DNA from: Pseudomonas mandelii
Lineage (GTDB): Bacteria; Pseudomonadota; Gammaproteobacteria; Pseudomonadales; Pseudomonadaceae
Assembly: GCF_024138395.1 (NCBI RefSeq)
Contig: NZ_JAMYDU010000013.1
Coordinates: 1 to 64,000, forward strand
DNA length: 64,000 bases
Direction: 5' to 3'
Numbering within the stretch: position 1 is the first letter of the stretch; the number at the start of each line of letters is the position of its first letter. The notes beneath the pieces are model-generated. The model saw nothing but the letters and a program-made list of their open reading frames with translations. It did not search any database and had not been told where the DNA came from. Position numbers and translations under genes: made by a program. Below are positions 52,401 through 61,747 of the stretch, piece by piece.

Positions 52401-53441
52401 TCAGGGCGAATCCGGCTCCCGGTTCCAATACCGAAACAACGGTTCCGCCAGAAACAACACAAACAACAATCGCATCACCTGCATCGCCGTCACCAACGGC
52501 ACCGACAATTGCAGGGTCTCCGCTGTCAGGCTCATCTCGGCAATCCCGCCGGGCATCATGCCCAGTGTCAGCGAACGCAGATCCAGATGGGTCAGCGCAC
52601 TCAAACCCAATGCCGCCAAAGTGGCGATCAACATGGTCAACACCGTGCCAAGCAGGGTTCGGCCCATGAAGGACGGTGCCCGCCGAAAGAACTGCCGATT
52701 GAAGTGACACCCCAACCCGCTGCCGATCAGCCACTGGCCAATCTGACTGCCGCCGTTGGGCAGACCGATGTGCAGGTCCCAAGCAATGCTTACCGCTGCA
52801 CTCACCAGCAACGGCCCGAACAGCCAGGGGTTAGGTTGACGCAATCGTTGCCAGATCCAGGCGAGCAGGGCGCCCGCCGGAAACAAAATCGCCAGCCAAC
52901 GCCAATCGACGCTGCCGGCATGGGCGATCGGCGTACCGTCGCCCAGTAAATATTTGAACGCAGCTGGCACACATAGCACCACCACCAGCACCCGCAAACT
53001 CTGCCCCGCCGCGACACGGCTGAGCACCGCGCCGTTGCGGGCGCCGAGATTGACCATCTCCCCGGAGCCGCCAGGCATGCTGGAAAAGAACGCGGTGGCG
53101 CGATCTTCCCCGGTGCGCCGCATCAACCAGACCCCGACCACCGCGGACAGGCTGGTGACCAACGCACCGAAGAAGATCAAACCGAAGTGGCTCAACACCT
53201 GCTCCATCACCCCCGGGGTGAAGTGCAGACCGATGCCGATGCCGACGATCCACTGGCCGCACTTGCGGCCGCCAGGGATTTCCGCCAATTGCCAGGGCGT
53301 CAGACAGCGCACCAGGATGATCGCCAGCAACGAGCCGACCATCCACGGCAGTGGCCAGCCGATCTGGCTGGCGAGGTAACCGCCCAGCAGACCGACCAGC
53401 GGGGTTCCCCACCAGCTTTTGAAGGGGGTCCTATCAGACAT
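52401..53441 (-). CDS. AbrB-family membrane protein (PF05145)
   Basis: A 346-residue inner-membrane protein with about ten helices in two repeated halves; PLPWMVGSLLA and the duplicated GxxxGxxLxR pattern mark the AbrB duplication family, once annotated as ammonia monooxygenase. It overlaps tctA by 8 bp, so it belongs to the tricarboxylate transporter operon. It may be an accessory transporter; no enzymatic residues are evident. Confidence 0.82.
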   Translation of the reverse strand: MSDRTPFKSWWGTPLVGLLGGYLASQIGWPLPWMVGSLLAIILVRCLTPWQLAEIPGGRKCGQWIVGIGIGLHFTPGVMEQVLSHFGLIFFGALVTSLSAVVGVWLMRRTGEDRATAFFSSMPGGSGEMVNLGARNGAVLSRVAAGQSLRVLVVVLCVPAAFKYLLGDGTPIAHAGSVDWRWLAILFPAGALLAWIWQRLRQPNPWLFGPLLVSAAVSIAWDLHIGLPNGGSQIGQWLIGSGLGCHFNRQFFRRAPSFMGRTLLGTVLTMLIATLAALGLSALTHLDLRSLTLGMMPGGIAEMSLTAETLQLSVPLVTAMQVMRLLFVLFLAEPLFRYWNREPDSP

Positions 53442-54948
53442 CGGCGATAGCGCGCCGGGCGACCGAACGTTTGCGCCAGATACGCAGCAGCGGCATCAGC
53501 AACATGATTGCAGTCAGTACCCAGCAACCGAACGTGATCGGGCTCGACCAGAGGATTTCCAGTGCTCCGTTGGAAATCGACAGGGCGCGACGCAGGTTTT
53601 GTTCCATCAGACCGCCGAGGATGAAGCCCAGCAGCACGGGCGACAACGGGAAGTCTAGCTTGCGCAGGATGTAACCGAAGATACCAATACCGATCATCAG
53701 GAACAGGTCGAACGTGGTGGCATGCACCGCATAGACACCGATCCCGGTAATGATCGCGATCACTGGCACCAGCGCCCAGTTCGGCACGGCGAGGATGCGG
53801 GTGAAGATGCGGATCATCGGGATGTTGAGGATCACCAGCATCACGTTCGCCACGAACAACGACGCGATCAGGCCCCAGACGATATCCGGTTGTTGTTGAA
53901 ACAACAGCGGTCCCGGGGTGATGTTGTACAGCGACAGCGCGCCGATCATCACCGCCGTGGTACCCGAACCCGGAACGCCGAGGGTCAGCATCGGCACCAA
54001 TGCACCGCAGGCTGCACCGCCGATGGCGGTTTCCGGAGCCGCGAGGCCACGCATGTCGCCTTGTCCGAACGTGCCCTTGGCGCCGGCGATACGTTTCTCG
54101 GTCATGTAGGCCACAGCACTGGCCAATGTCGCGCCGGCACCCGGCAACACCCCCATGATGAAACCCAGCACACCGCAACGGATGTTCACCACGAACACTG
54201 CCGCGGCTTCCTTGAAGTTGAACATCATGCGCCCGGTGGCTTTCACCGCTTCCTGGCCGTGATGGGTTTTTTCCAGCAGTAGAAGGATTTCGCTGATGGA
54301 GAACAAACCCAATACCAGCACAACGAACTGAATGCCGTCCGTCAGGTGAATGTTATCCCCGGTGAAACGGTATACGCCGCTATTGGCGTCGATCCCGACG
54401 CTCGACAGAAACAGACCGATCAGCGCTGCAATGAAGGTCTTGAGCGGTCGATCACCGGCCATGCCGCCGAGACAGACAATCGCAAACACCATCAGCACGA
54501 AATACTCCGCCGGTCCGAAGGCAATCGCCCATTTCGCCAGCAACGGAGCGAACAGCACCATGCCGCACGTCGCGATGAACGCACCGATGAACGAACTCCA
54601 CGCCGACAGTGACAGCGCTACACCAGCCAGGCCTTTGCGAGCCATCGGGTAACCGTCGAGGGTGGTCATGACGGTGGAGGCTTCGCCCGGAATGTTCAGC
54701 AGGATCGAGCTGATCCGGCCGCCGTATTCGCAACCCAGGTACACCGCCGCCAGCAGGATCAGCGCCGACTCCGGCGGCAGGCCAAGGGCGAACGCGATCG
54801 GAATCAGCAACGCCACGCCGTTGATCGGACCCAGCCCCGGCAACAGCCCGACGACGGTACCGATCAGGGTGCCGCACAGCGCGGTCACCAGGTTGTACGG
54901 GCTCAGCGCGACGCCGAAGCCCTGACCCAAATAGCCAAGAGTATCCAT
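53434..54948 (-). CDS. tctA: Tripartite tricarboxylate transporter, large membrane subunit
   Basis: A 504-residue inner-membrane protein with about 12 helices. GLLPGLGPINGVALLIP near the N-terminus and the second half ALVPMLTLGVPGSGTTAVMIGAL are the paired GxxPG loops typical of TctA. It carries citrate or related acids using a sodium or proton gradient with TctB and TctC. One base separates it from tctB. Confidence 0.94.
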   Translation of the reverse strand: MDTLGYLGQGFGVALSPYNLVTALCGTLIGTVVGLLPGLGPINGVALLIPIAFALGLPPESALILLAAVYLGCEYGGRISSILLNIPGEASTVMTTLDGYPMARKGLAGVALSLSAWSSFIGAFIATCGMVLFAPLLAKWAIAFGPAEYFVLMVFAIVCLGGMAGDRPLKTFIAALIGLFLSSVGIDANSGVYRFTGDNIHLTDGIQFVVLVLGLFSISEILLLLEKTHHGQEAVKATGRMMFNFKEAAAVFVVNIRCGVLGFIMGVLPGAGATLASAVAYMTEKRIAGAKGTFGQGDMRGLAAPETAIGGAACGALVPMLTLGVPGSGTTAVMIGALSLYNITPGPLLFQQQPDIVWGLIASLFVANVMLVILNIPMIRIFTRILAVPNWALVPVIAIITGIGVYAVHATTFDLFLMIGIGIFGYILRKLDFPLSPVLLGFILGGLMEQNLRRALSISNGALEILWSSPITFGCWVLTAIMLLMPLLRIWRKRSVARRAIADV

Positions 54949-54949
54949 G

Positions 54950-55408
54950 TCAGTTCTCCAGAACGTCGAGCACGCCCAGCGGCAGTGGCACGTCCATCAA
55001 CTTGTCGAACAGCAGATAAAGACCGATGGCCATCAGGCTGATGATCACCGCGCTAGGCAGCCAGCGGCCGCCATACAGACGTGCCATCGGGACTCCGATC
55101 AGAATGCTGGCGACGATGAAACCAAGGGGTTCGAAGGTCCCGGCGAACACCAGCAACAGCAGTACGCAAATGCCGATTTTGGTCAGGGTTTCGCGGTCCA
55201 GTTTCGGGTCATCGTCGCTGTGCACGATCGGCGCCGGTCGAAACACCATGTACAGCAACGCCAGGCCCATCAGGGCGAGCATCAGCAGGGGGAAGGCCCG
55301 AGGCCCAACCGGTTCGTAGGAAAAAGCCGCTTGATACGGCCACGCCATCAATGCCAGGCCGATACAGGCCAGCAGCAGCACCGAAGCGAAAATGCGTTGT
55401 ATGAGCAT
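54950..55408 (-). CDS. tctB: Tripartite tricarboxylate transporter, small membrane subunit
   Basis: A 152-residue protein with four hydrophobic helices; ASILIGVPMARLYGGRW is the recognised TctB segment. Start at 55408 follows CAGGAG; an earlier start would run into the upstream region. Lies between tctC and tctA. Confidence 0.88.
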   Translation of the reverse strand: MLIQRIFASVLLLACIGLALMAWPYQAAFSYEPVGPRAFPLLMLALMGLALLYMVFRPAPIVHSDDDPKLDRETLTKIGICVLLLLVFAGTFEPLGFIVASILIGVPMARLYGGRWLPSAVIISLMAIGLYLLFDKLMDVPLPLGVLDVLEN

Positions 55409-55466
55409 GAGGAACTCCTGGGCCACGACCCCGAGAACCGGGGTCATGGCCACTAGACAGAGGCGA

Positions 55467-56444
55467 TCACTGGATCAGGCCGAACTCTTTGGCCAGCACT
55501 TTGTAGTCCGCGACCTGCTTCTTCACGTAGGTGTCGAGCTCCGGGCCGGTCATGGCGAACGGGAACAGTTCACGCTGATCGCGCAACTTGGCGAAATCCT
55601 CGGAGGCCAGCAGTTTGTCGAAGGCGTCTTTCCACCAGGCGTAGTCTTCGTCGCTGACTTTTGGCCCGAGGTAGAAACCGCGAACCACTGGCCAGACGAT
55701 GTCGTAGCCTTGCTCTTTAGCGGTCGGAATCTCTTTCATTTCCGGCTCGTCCAGACGCTTCTCGGAGAACACCGCGAGCAGACGCATGTCGCCGCTCTGA
55801 ATGTGTGGCATGGAGTCGGAGATGTCGGTGCTGCCGACCTGGATGTGACCACCGAGCAGGGCAGTGGCGATTTCACCACCGCCTTCGAGGGCGACATAAC
55901 GCAGGTCGCGCGGGTTGATCCCGGCCGCCTTGGCGATCAGGGCGGTCTGCATCCAGTCCTGGCTGCCGACAGTACCGCCAGAACCGATCACCACTTTGCT
56001 CGGATCTTTCTTCAGCGCCTGAACCAGATCGTCCAGGGTCTTGTAAGGCGAATCGCTTTTCACCGCGATGGCGCCATAACTGGTGCCGACGGCAGCGAGC
56101 CAACGAACGTTGGTTTCATCGAAACGACCGAATTTGCCTTGCGCCAGGTTCAGCAGTGAACCGCTGGACCACGCCACCAGCGTGCCGGCATCGGCGGGGC
56201 GCTGAGCGACCACCGCGTTGTACGCCACGGCGCCGACACCGCCGGGCATGTAGGTCACGCGCATCGGCTTGGTCAGCAGTTTTTCGTTGACCAGCGCGCT
56301 TTGCGCCAGTTTGCAGGTCAGGTCGAAACCGCCGCCTGGCGAGGCCGGAGCAATGCATTCCGGGCGTTTGGGTTCGGCCATCAATTGGCCGGCAAACAGC
56401 ACACAGCTGGCGGCGAGAGCAACTTTACGCAGTGATAAGTTCAT
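55467..56444 (-). CDS. tctC: Tripartite tricarboxylate transporter, periplasmic binding protein
   Basis: A 325-residue protein with signal peptide (about 1-25, ending FAGQLMA) and the TctC-type ligand pocket: CIAPASPGGGFDLTCKLAQ and VTYMPGGVGAVAYN. It captures tricarboxylates in the periplasm. First intact gene after the opdH remnant. Confidence 0.93.
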   Translation of the reverse strand: MNLSLRKVALAASCVLFAGQLMAEPKRPECIAPASPGGGFDLTCKLAQSALVNEKLLTKPMRVTYMPGGVGAVAYNAVVAQRPADAGTLVAWSSGSLLNLAQGKFGRFDETNVRWLAAVGTSYGAIAVKSDSPYKTLDDLVQALKKDPSKVVIGSGGTVGSQDWMQTALIAKAAGINPRDLRYVALEGGGEIATALLGGHIQVGSTDISDSMPHIQSGDMRLLAVFSEKRLDEPEMKEIPTAKEQGYDIVWPVVRGFYLGPKVSDEDYAWWKDAFDKLLASEDFAKLRDQRELFPFAMTGPELDTYVKKQVADYKVLAKEFGLIQ

Positions 56445-56487
56445 TTGAGTCTCCACGGGCATTCATTATTGTTATTGAACGTGATGT

Positions 56488-56731
56488 TTACCAAAGGGCA
56501 ACGCTATAGCTCACCAGCAGACGCACTTCATCGGCGCTGGCCGCTGGTGCCGTCGCGAAAGTCGCGGTTGAAATACATGTTGCGGGTTTCGAAGGGTGCC
56601 GTACTGTCTTCGAAGAAGGCAGCCTGACTTAACGGCGAAAAGCCGGCGAGGGCGGCGGCACTGGCAAGGGCGGTGTGGCTGAGGCGGGAAAAGCGCGCAG
56701 GCGGGCGAGCCTGAAGCTGCATGGACAGCAT
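56488..56731 (-). pseudogene. opdH: OpdH-type porin (OprD family) remnant, internally deleted
   Basis: The reading frame from 56731 starts after CGGAG, has a signal peptide (ending SQAAF, about residue 38), and then EDSTAPFETRNMYFNRDFRDG, the conserved N-terminus of mature OprD-family porins. After RDGTSGQ it stops at once. In the next frame the bases 56488-56540 read ADEVRLLVSYSVALW followed by a stop, the normal OprD C-terminus. The roughly 340 codons in between are missing. The position, directly upstream of tctCBA, is where P. aeruginosa has opdH. Confidence 0.85.
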
Positions 56732-56964
56732 GGTGACGTACTCCGTTTATTGTTCTTATTGGCGAAAACGCTTCGAGGCGTTTTTCGTACGCTATGTGCG
56801 GTAGCGACGGCAGTCGAAACTGTCCGTGGCTGGACTCTAACCGGCCAACCTTTCGCTAACCTTTCAGCTTACTTTCACGGTTTTCGGGCTTCACAGCGAC
56901 GGATGCGGCTGTAAACTCCGCGCCAAAGAATGGCGTCGACCATCCCTGAATGAGGTAAAGATCC

Positions 56965-57636
56965 ATGCGTGTTCTGCTCGTCGAAGACCATCTGCAGCTT
57001 GCCGAAAGTGTCGCCCAGGCGCTCAAGAGCACCGGGCTGACCGTGGATGTGCTGCACGACGGTGTGGCGGCCGATCTGGCCTTGAGCAGCGAGGAATACG
57101 CCGTGGCGATCCTCGATGTCGGCCTGCCGCGCATGGATGGCTTTGAAGTGCTGGCGCGCCTGCGGGCCCGGGGCAAGAACCTGCCGGTGTTGATGCTCAC
57201 CGCTCGTAGCGACGTCAAGGATCGGGTTCACGGCCTGAACCTTGGGGCTGACGATTACCTGGCCAAACCTTTCGAACTGACCGAGCTCGAGGCCCGGGTC
57301 AAAGCCTTGCTGCGTCGCAGTGTGCTCGGCGGTGAACGCCAGCAGCGTTGTGGCGTGCTGGCTTATGATCTGGACACCCGGCGCTTCACCCTCGGCGAAG
57401 AATTGCTGACCCTGACCTCCCGCGAACAGGCGGTGCTCGAAGCCCTGATCGCCCGTCCCGGTCGGGTGATGAGCAAGGAGCAACTGGCGGCCCAAGTGTT
57501 CGGTCTGGACGAGGAGGCCAGTCCTGATGCCATCGAAATCTACGTCCATCGCTTGCGCAAGAAACTCGACGGTCAACCGGTAGCCATTGTGACCTTCCGC
57601 GGCCTTGGCTATCTGCTGGAAAGCCGCGATGCATAA
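56965..57636 (+). CDS. tctD: Response regulator of tricarboxylate uptake
   Basis: A 223-residue OmpR-type regulator: receiver 1-120 with phospho-acceptor D51 and K101, and winged-helix DNA-binding domain 125-220 (EIYVHRLRKKLDGQPVAIVTFRGLGYLL). Divergent from tctCBA and the opdH remnant, as in other pseudomonads where TctDE induces opdH-tctCBA on citrate. It overlaps tctE by 8 bp. Confidence 0.93.
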   Translation: MRVLLVEDHLQLAESVAQALKSTGLTVDVLHDGVAADLALSSEEYAVAILDVGLPRMDGFEVLARLRARGKNLPVLMLTARSDVKDRVHGLNLGADDYLAKPFELTELEARVKALLRRSVLGGERQQRCGVLAYDLDTRRFTLGEELLTLTSREQAVLEALIARPGRVMSKEQLAAQVFGLDEEASPDAIEIYVHRLRKKLDGQPVAIVTFRGLGYLLESRDA

Positions 57637-59017
57637 GGCCAGCAGCCTGCGCTGGCGGCTGCTGTGGAACCTCGCGCTGCTGCTGGTGGTGCTGATGCTC
57701 GCCAGTGGATTGAGCGCGTACTGGAACGGCCGCGAAGCCGCTGACACCGCGTATGACCGGACCTTGCTGGCCTCGGCGCGGACCATCGCCGCGGGCCTGT
57801 CCCAGCGCGATGGCAGCCTCAGCGCCAACGTGCCTTACGTGGCCCTCGATACGTTCGCCTACGACAGCGCCGGGCGGATTTTTTATCTGGTCAACGACAT
57901 CAATCAGAAGCTGATTTCGGGCTACGAAAACCTGCCACCGCCGCCGCCGGGAACCCCGCGCACCGATGATTATCCGGCACTGGCGCGTTTCTATAACGCC
58001 ACTTATCAAGGGCAGAACGTGCGAGTGGTCAGCCTGCTCAAAGCGGTCAGCGAGCCAAACATGAACGGCATGGCGGAAATCCGCGTGGCGGAAACCGATG
58101 AAGCGCGGGTCCGCATGGCTCGCAGCCTGATGGCCGACACGTTGTTGCGTCTGGGCATGCTGGCGATCGGTGCGTTGCTGATGGTGTGGTTTGCGGTCAG
58201 TGCGGCGCTGCGTCCGCTGGAGCGCTTGCGCACGGCGGTGGAAGAGCGTCAGCCCGATGACTTGCGGCCCTTGCCGCTGGTGGAAGTGCAGCACGAATTG
58301 GGGCCGCTGGTGCGTGCGCTCAATCACTTTACCGAGCGTTTGCGCGGGCAGTTCGAGCGTCAGGCGCAGTTCATTGCTGACGCCGCCCACGAATTGCGTA
58401 CCCCGTTGGCGGCGCTCAAAGCACGACTGGAACTGGGCTTGCGGTCGAACGAACCCGAAACCTGGCGCAGCACCCTGGAAACCGCCGCCCAAGGCACGGA
58501 TCGCCTGACTCACCTGGCCAATCAATTGCTTTCGCTGGCACGGGTCGAGAACGGCGCTCGAGCAATCGCCGAAGGCGGTGCGCAGTTGCTTGACCTCAGT
58601 CAGTTGGCCCGGGAACTGGGCATGGCCATGGCGCCGCTGGCCCATGCACGTGGCGTGGCGCTGGCGTTGGAAGCCGACGAACCGGTGTGGCTGCGCGGCG
58701 AGCCGACGCTGTTGAATGAACTGTTGAGCAATCTGGTGGATAACGCGCTGGCTCACACGCCGCCGGGCGGCAATGTGATCCTGCGGGTCATGGCGCCGGC
58801 GGTGCTGGAAATCGAGGACGATGGGCCGGGGATTCCGCTTGAAGAGCGGGAACGGGTGTTTGAGCGTTTTTATCGGCGTAACGAGCAAGTGGCTGGATCG
58901 GGGTTGGGATTGGCCATTGTCGGCGAGATCTGCCGCGCTCACCTGGCGCAAATCAGCCTGCACGATGGCGAGCAGGCGGGGTTGAAGGTGCGGGTGAGTT
59001 TTATCGCGGGAGAGTGA
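57629..59017 (+). CDS. tctE: Sensor histidine kinase of tricarboxylate uptake
   Basis: A 462-residue membrane kinase: helix 1 (about 13-32), periplasmic sensor (about 33-170, with a PPPPPG run), helix 2 (about 174-194), HAMP-like linker, phospho-acceptor H254 in DAAHELRTPL, and ATP domain with NLVDNALAHTP, DDGPGIP and GSGLGLAIV. Start at 57629, inside the end of tctD. Confidence 0.92.
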   Translation: MHKASSLRWRLLWNLALLLVVLMLASGLSAYWNGREAADTAYDRTLLASARTIAAGLSQRDGSLSANVPYVALDTFAYDSAGRIFYLVNDINQKLISGYENLPPPPPGTPRTDDYPALARFYNATYQGQNVRVVSLLKAVSEPNMNGMAEIRVAETDEARVRMARSLMADTLLRLGMLAIGALLMVWFAVSAALRPLERLRTAVEERQPDDLRPLPLVEVQHELGPLVRALNHFTERLRGQFERQAQFIADAAHELRTPLAALKARLELGLRSNEPETWRSTLETAAQGTDRLTHLANQLLSLARVENGARAIAEGGAQLLDLSQLARELGMAMAPLAHARGVALALEADEPVWLRGEPTLLNELLSNLVDNALAHTPPGGNVILRVMAPAVLEIEDDGPGIPLEERERVFERFYRRNEQVAGSGLGLAIVGEICRAHLAQISLHDGEQAGLKVRVSFIAGE

Positions 59018-59035
59018 TAGTGTTTGTTATGGCCT

Positions 59036-59104
59036 CTTCGCGGGCAAGCCTCGCTCCTACAAGGTATGTACGATGCTTTGTAGGAGCGAGGCTTGCCCGC
59101 GAAG
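59036..59104. repeat. REP doublet
   Basis: CTTCGCGGGCAAGCCTCGCT and AGCGAGGCTTGCCCGCGAAG are exact inverses, with CCTACAAGG...CTTTGTAGG extending the arms. Between convergent tctE and the HDOD gene. Confidence 0.9.
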
Positions 59105-59107
59105 CTC

Positions 59108-59929
59108 TTAATAAAACATCGATCGTGACTCTTCCAGATTCTTGCACATCGCCTTGTTCTCCGGATCGATCCCCAGCTTCTGGAAGGCCGGCACGCTGAA
59201 GGGGTCGATACGCGCCAGTGGATGATCGGTGTCCTTGTGGCAGTACAGGCTGGCCACTTGCACCAGATCGACATAGTCGACCCGCTCCGATTGCCGCTTG
59301 AAATCCAGATACAGCCCAGGCAACTGCACCAGCATTTCCGGAAACTCCCAGACCCTGAGCAATTTATCGCCGAGCAGCGGATGAATCCGGTCGATCACAT
59401 GGTTGAGGCTGACCGGGTCGGACAGCAATTCATAGTGATCTTCGGCGTAGGTCAGAATCGGCAGTACGCCAATCTGATGCACGAGCCCGCCGAGCGCCGC
59501 CTGATCAGGCTTGAGTTGCGTATAACTGCGGCACAACGCGTAACTGACGCCGGCGATTTCCAGGCTCTTGCGCCAGACCTCGCGCATTTTCTGTTCCACC
59601 ACTTCGGAACGGGCATTGAAAATCTGTTCCATCACCAGGCCAATGGCCAGGTTGCTGCTGTAATTGACGCCCAGCCGGGTGATGGCCGTGTGCAGGTCAG
59701 TCACTTCCTGGGTCGCGCGCAGCAACGGGCTATTGACCACTTTGATCAGACGCGCCGACAGCGCGGTATCGCGGCCAATCACTTTGCTCAGTGTACTGAC
59801 ACTGATTTCCGGGTCTTCGGCGGCCTTGCGAATCTGCAGGGCCACTTCGGGTAACGTTGGCAGAACCAGGTCATCGTTATCGATGGCCTCAACCAAATCC
59901 TGTTGGACCTTATCCGCCAGCTCGATCAT
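59108..59929 (-). CDS. HDOD domain protein
   Basis: A 273-residue protein with an HDOD domain (about 20-215): LPTLPEVALQIRKAAEDPEISVSTLSKVIGRDTALSARLIKVVNSP and ALGGLVHQIGVLPIL. It lacks the full HD metal-binding residues, as usual for HDOD, so it is a signalling or regulatory protein rather than a phosphohydrolase. It lies 35 bp downstream of ygfZ on the same strand. Confidence 0.88.
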   Translation of the reverse strand: MIELADKVQQDLVEAIDNDDLVLPTLPEVALQIRKAAEDPEISVSTLSKVIGRDTALSARLIKVVNSPLLRATQEVTDLHTAITRLGVNYSSNLAIGLVMEQIFNARSEVVEQKMREVWRKSLEIAGVSYALCRSYTQLKPDQAALGGLVHQIGVLPILTYAEDHYELLSDPVSLNHVIDRIHPLLGDKLLRVWEFPEMLVQLPGLYLDFKRQSERVDYVDLVQVASLYCHKDTDHPLARIDPFSVPAFQKLGIDPENKAMCKNLEESRSMFY

Positions 59930-59964
59930 TTCTTTTCTCTAGGGTATTGCGACAAGTGCTGCTG

Positions 59965-60906
59965 TTAACGCTGGATTTCGCGATCACGATCCAGTTGGTA
60001 AGGCAGGTCGAGCAGATGCAGGCCCGGACCTTCGAGTGCACCAAGGTGCAGATTGCCATCTTCTGCCGCTTCGGCTTGCAGCACCGCAAGGAGTTCAATG
60101 TTTTGCTCGGCGCGGGCGGCCAGCACCACTTCACCGATCGAACTGCCGTGGGTCGGGGAGAACAGTTGGGTGCCGGGTTCCGGCAATTCGCTGGCCTCCA
60201 GTTTCAAGCGATACAGCCGGCGCTTGAGCTTGCCAAGGTACTGCATGCGCGCAACGATTTCCTGTCCGGTATAGCAACCCTTTTTGAAGCTCACGCCACC
60301 GATGGCTTGCAGATTGAGCATCTGCGGGATGAACAGCTCGCGGGTACTCGGCATGACCTGACCGATCCCGGCACGGATCTGGCCCAGCAGCCATTGATTC
60401 AATTCACCTTCGGCCAATTGAGCCGACAGCTTGCCCTTGAGGGTGTCGGCTTGATCGGCGCGAACCCAGAGTTCAGCGCGATCCGGCGAGACGCGAAGGG
60501 CAATCAGGCCGTCATTGCGTACCACGCTGTCGGTTTCTGCCGGTAGTTCCAGGCCCAGGCTGGCCAGTGCCACATCGCCATGCTCAAGGCCAAAGCGAAC
60601 CCAATGGGCACTTTCATCGGTCAGTTTCGATTTGGAGAACACCGCGTACTTTTTCAGGTCCGCCAGTTGCGGCTCCAGCAGTTCGCTGGCCATCGCCATG
60701 AGCACACCGTCGCCTTCCAGCAGAATGCGGAAACTCGACTGCATCCGGCCTTTCTGCGTGCAGCGCGCGCCAAGGCTGGCCTGAGTGTCGCTCAGGTAAT
60801 CAAGGTTGCAAGTCAATTGGCCTTGCAGGAATTTGCTGGCATCCGCGCCGCGTACCGCGAGAACGCCTTCGTGAGACAGGGTGCAGAAAAAAGCAGAATC
60901 GGCCAT
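59965..60906 (-). CDS. ygfZ: Folate-binding protein YgfZ (tRNA modification / Fe-S cluster maintenance)
   Basis: A 313-residue protein with the hallmark KKGCYTGQEIVAR (C211), folate-binding fold of the aminomethyltransferase family, and N-terminal LQGQLTCNLD. YgfZ helps MiaB and other radical SAM Fe-S enzymes through tetrahydrofolate. Divergent from sdhE. Confidence 0.92.
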   Translation of the reverse strand: MADSAFFCTLSHEGVLAVRGADASKFLQGQLTCNLDYLSDTQASLGARCTQKGRMQSSFRILLEGDGVLMAMASELLEPQLADLKKYAVFSKSKLTDESAHWVRFGLEHGDVALASLGLELPAETDSVVRNDGLIALRVSPDRAELWVRADQADTLKGKLSAQLAEGELNQWLLGQIRAGIGQVMPSTRELFIPQMLNLQAIGGVSFKKGCYTGQEIVARMQYLGKLKRRLYRLKLEASELPEPGTQLFSPTHGSSIGEVVLAARAEQNIELLAVLQAEAAEDGNLHLGALEGPGLHLLDLPYQLDRDREIQR

Positions 60907-61056
60907 GGGTCATCGCAGGGGTAAAGAGTCCGAGGGACATCATAAGGGGGCGCCCATGAAATGGGTAGTTCACAAAGGATCGACGGGGGTGACCAAAGCC
61001 GACTGTGCGACCCGTCGCGGGGCTGTATACTTGCCGCCAAATTTGAGGAGGGCTCC

Positions 61057-61311
61057 ATGGTCGAACAAGTTGAACTGAATCGCCTCTTTTGGCACAGCCG
61101 TCGCGGCATGCTTGAGCTTGACGTGTTGCTGGTGCCATTCGTGCAGGAGGTTTACGCGACGCTGAACGAGGTGGATCGCGATCTGTATGTCCGTCTGCTG
61201 ACGTGCGAGGATCAGGACATGTTCGGCTGGTTCATGGAACGCAGCGAATCTGAAGATCCGGAATTGCAACGCATGGTTCGGATGATCCTGGATCGTGTCC
61301 AGCCCAAGTAA
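61057..61311 (+). CDS. sdhE: Succinate dehydrogenase flavinylation factor SdhE (CptB)
   Basis: An 84-residue protein with the RGXXE motif (R16-G17-M-L-E20) that binds the flavoprotein subunit SdhA and aids covalent FAD attachment. ATG at 61057 follows GAGGAGGG. A TATACT at 61026-61031 may be its -10 element. Overlaps ygfX by 17 bp. Confidence 0.93.
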   Translation: MVEQVELNRLFWHSRRGMLELDVLLVPFVQEVYATLNEVDRDLYVRLLTCEDQDMFGWFMERSESEDPELQRMVRMILDRVQPK

Positions 61312-61747
61312 TGCGTTCGAATGTCGCTGGCATGCCTCACGGCAGTTGCTGGCGGCCTATCTTCTGGCCCAGCTGTTCGCGCTGGGTTCGTTGTTTCTTC
61401 TTTCCATACCCGTCTGGGCCAGTCTGCTCGGCGCTTTTTGCTGTCTGGCTCATGGCGTCAGGGCATTGCCGCGACAGATTCTGCTGACACACCCACAGGC
61501 GTTTCGCGGCTTGCGTCGCGATGCCGATGGTTGGCAGTTGTGGAATCAGGCGGTGGGTTGGCAGCCCGTGCAGCTGCGGCCGGACAGCTTGGCGCTGCCA
61601 TTGATTGTGGTACTGCGTTTTCGTCTGCGCGATGAGCGACGGATCAGGGCGATCTGTGTGCCGCGCGATTCACAGGCGGCGGATGTGCACCGACGCCTGC
61701 GGGTTCGGCTCAAGTTCAGTCGGCGTAGGTGGGCGGCACCAGAATAG
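61295..61747 (+). CDS. ygfX: YgfX (CptA) family membrane protein
   Basis: A 150-residue protein with two membrane helices (about 18-55) and a cytosolic C-terminus with LPRQILLTHPQAFRGLRRDADGWQLW, the YgfX pattern. It starts with GTG at 61295 inside the end of sdhE, the standard sdhE-ygfX arrangement. Related proteins affect cell division and morphology (CptA). Its last 32 bp overlap the end of convergent nadB. Confidence 0.85.
   Translation: MSSPSNAFECRWHASRQLLAAYLLAQLFALGSLFLLSIPVWASLLGAFCCLAHGVRALPRQILLTHPQAFRGLRRDADGWQLWNQAVGWQPVQLRPDSLALPLIVVLRFRLRDERRIRAICVPRDSQAADVHRRLRVRLKFSRRRWAAPE

Noticed and set aside
3491..59104. Repeats considered as CRISPR arrays
   Set aside because: They are scattered single or double palindromes of several families, without regular spacers or cas genes.
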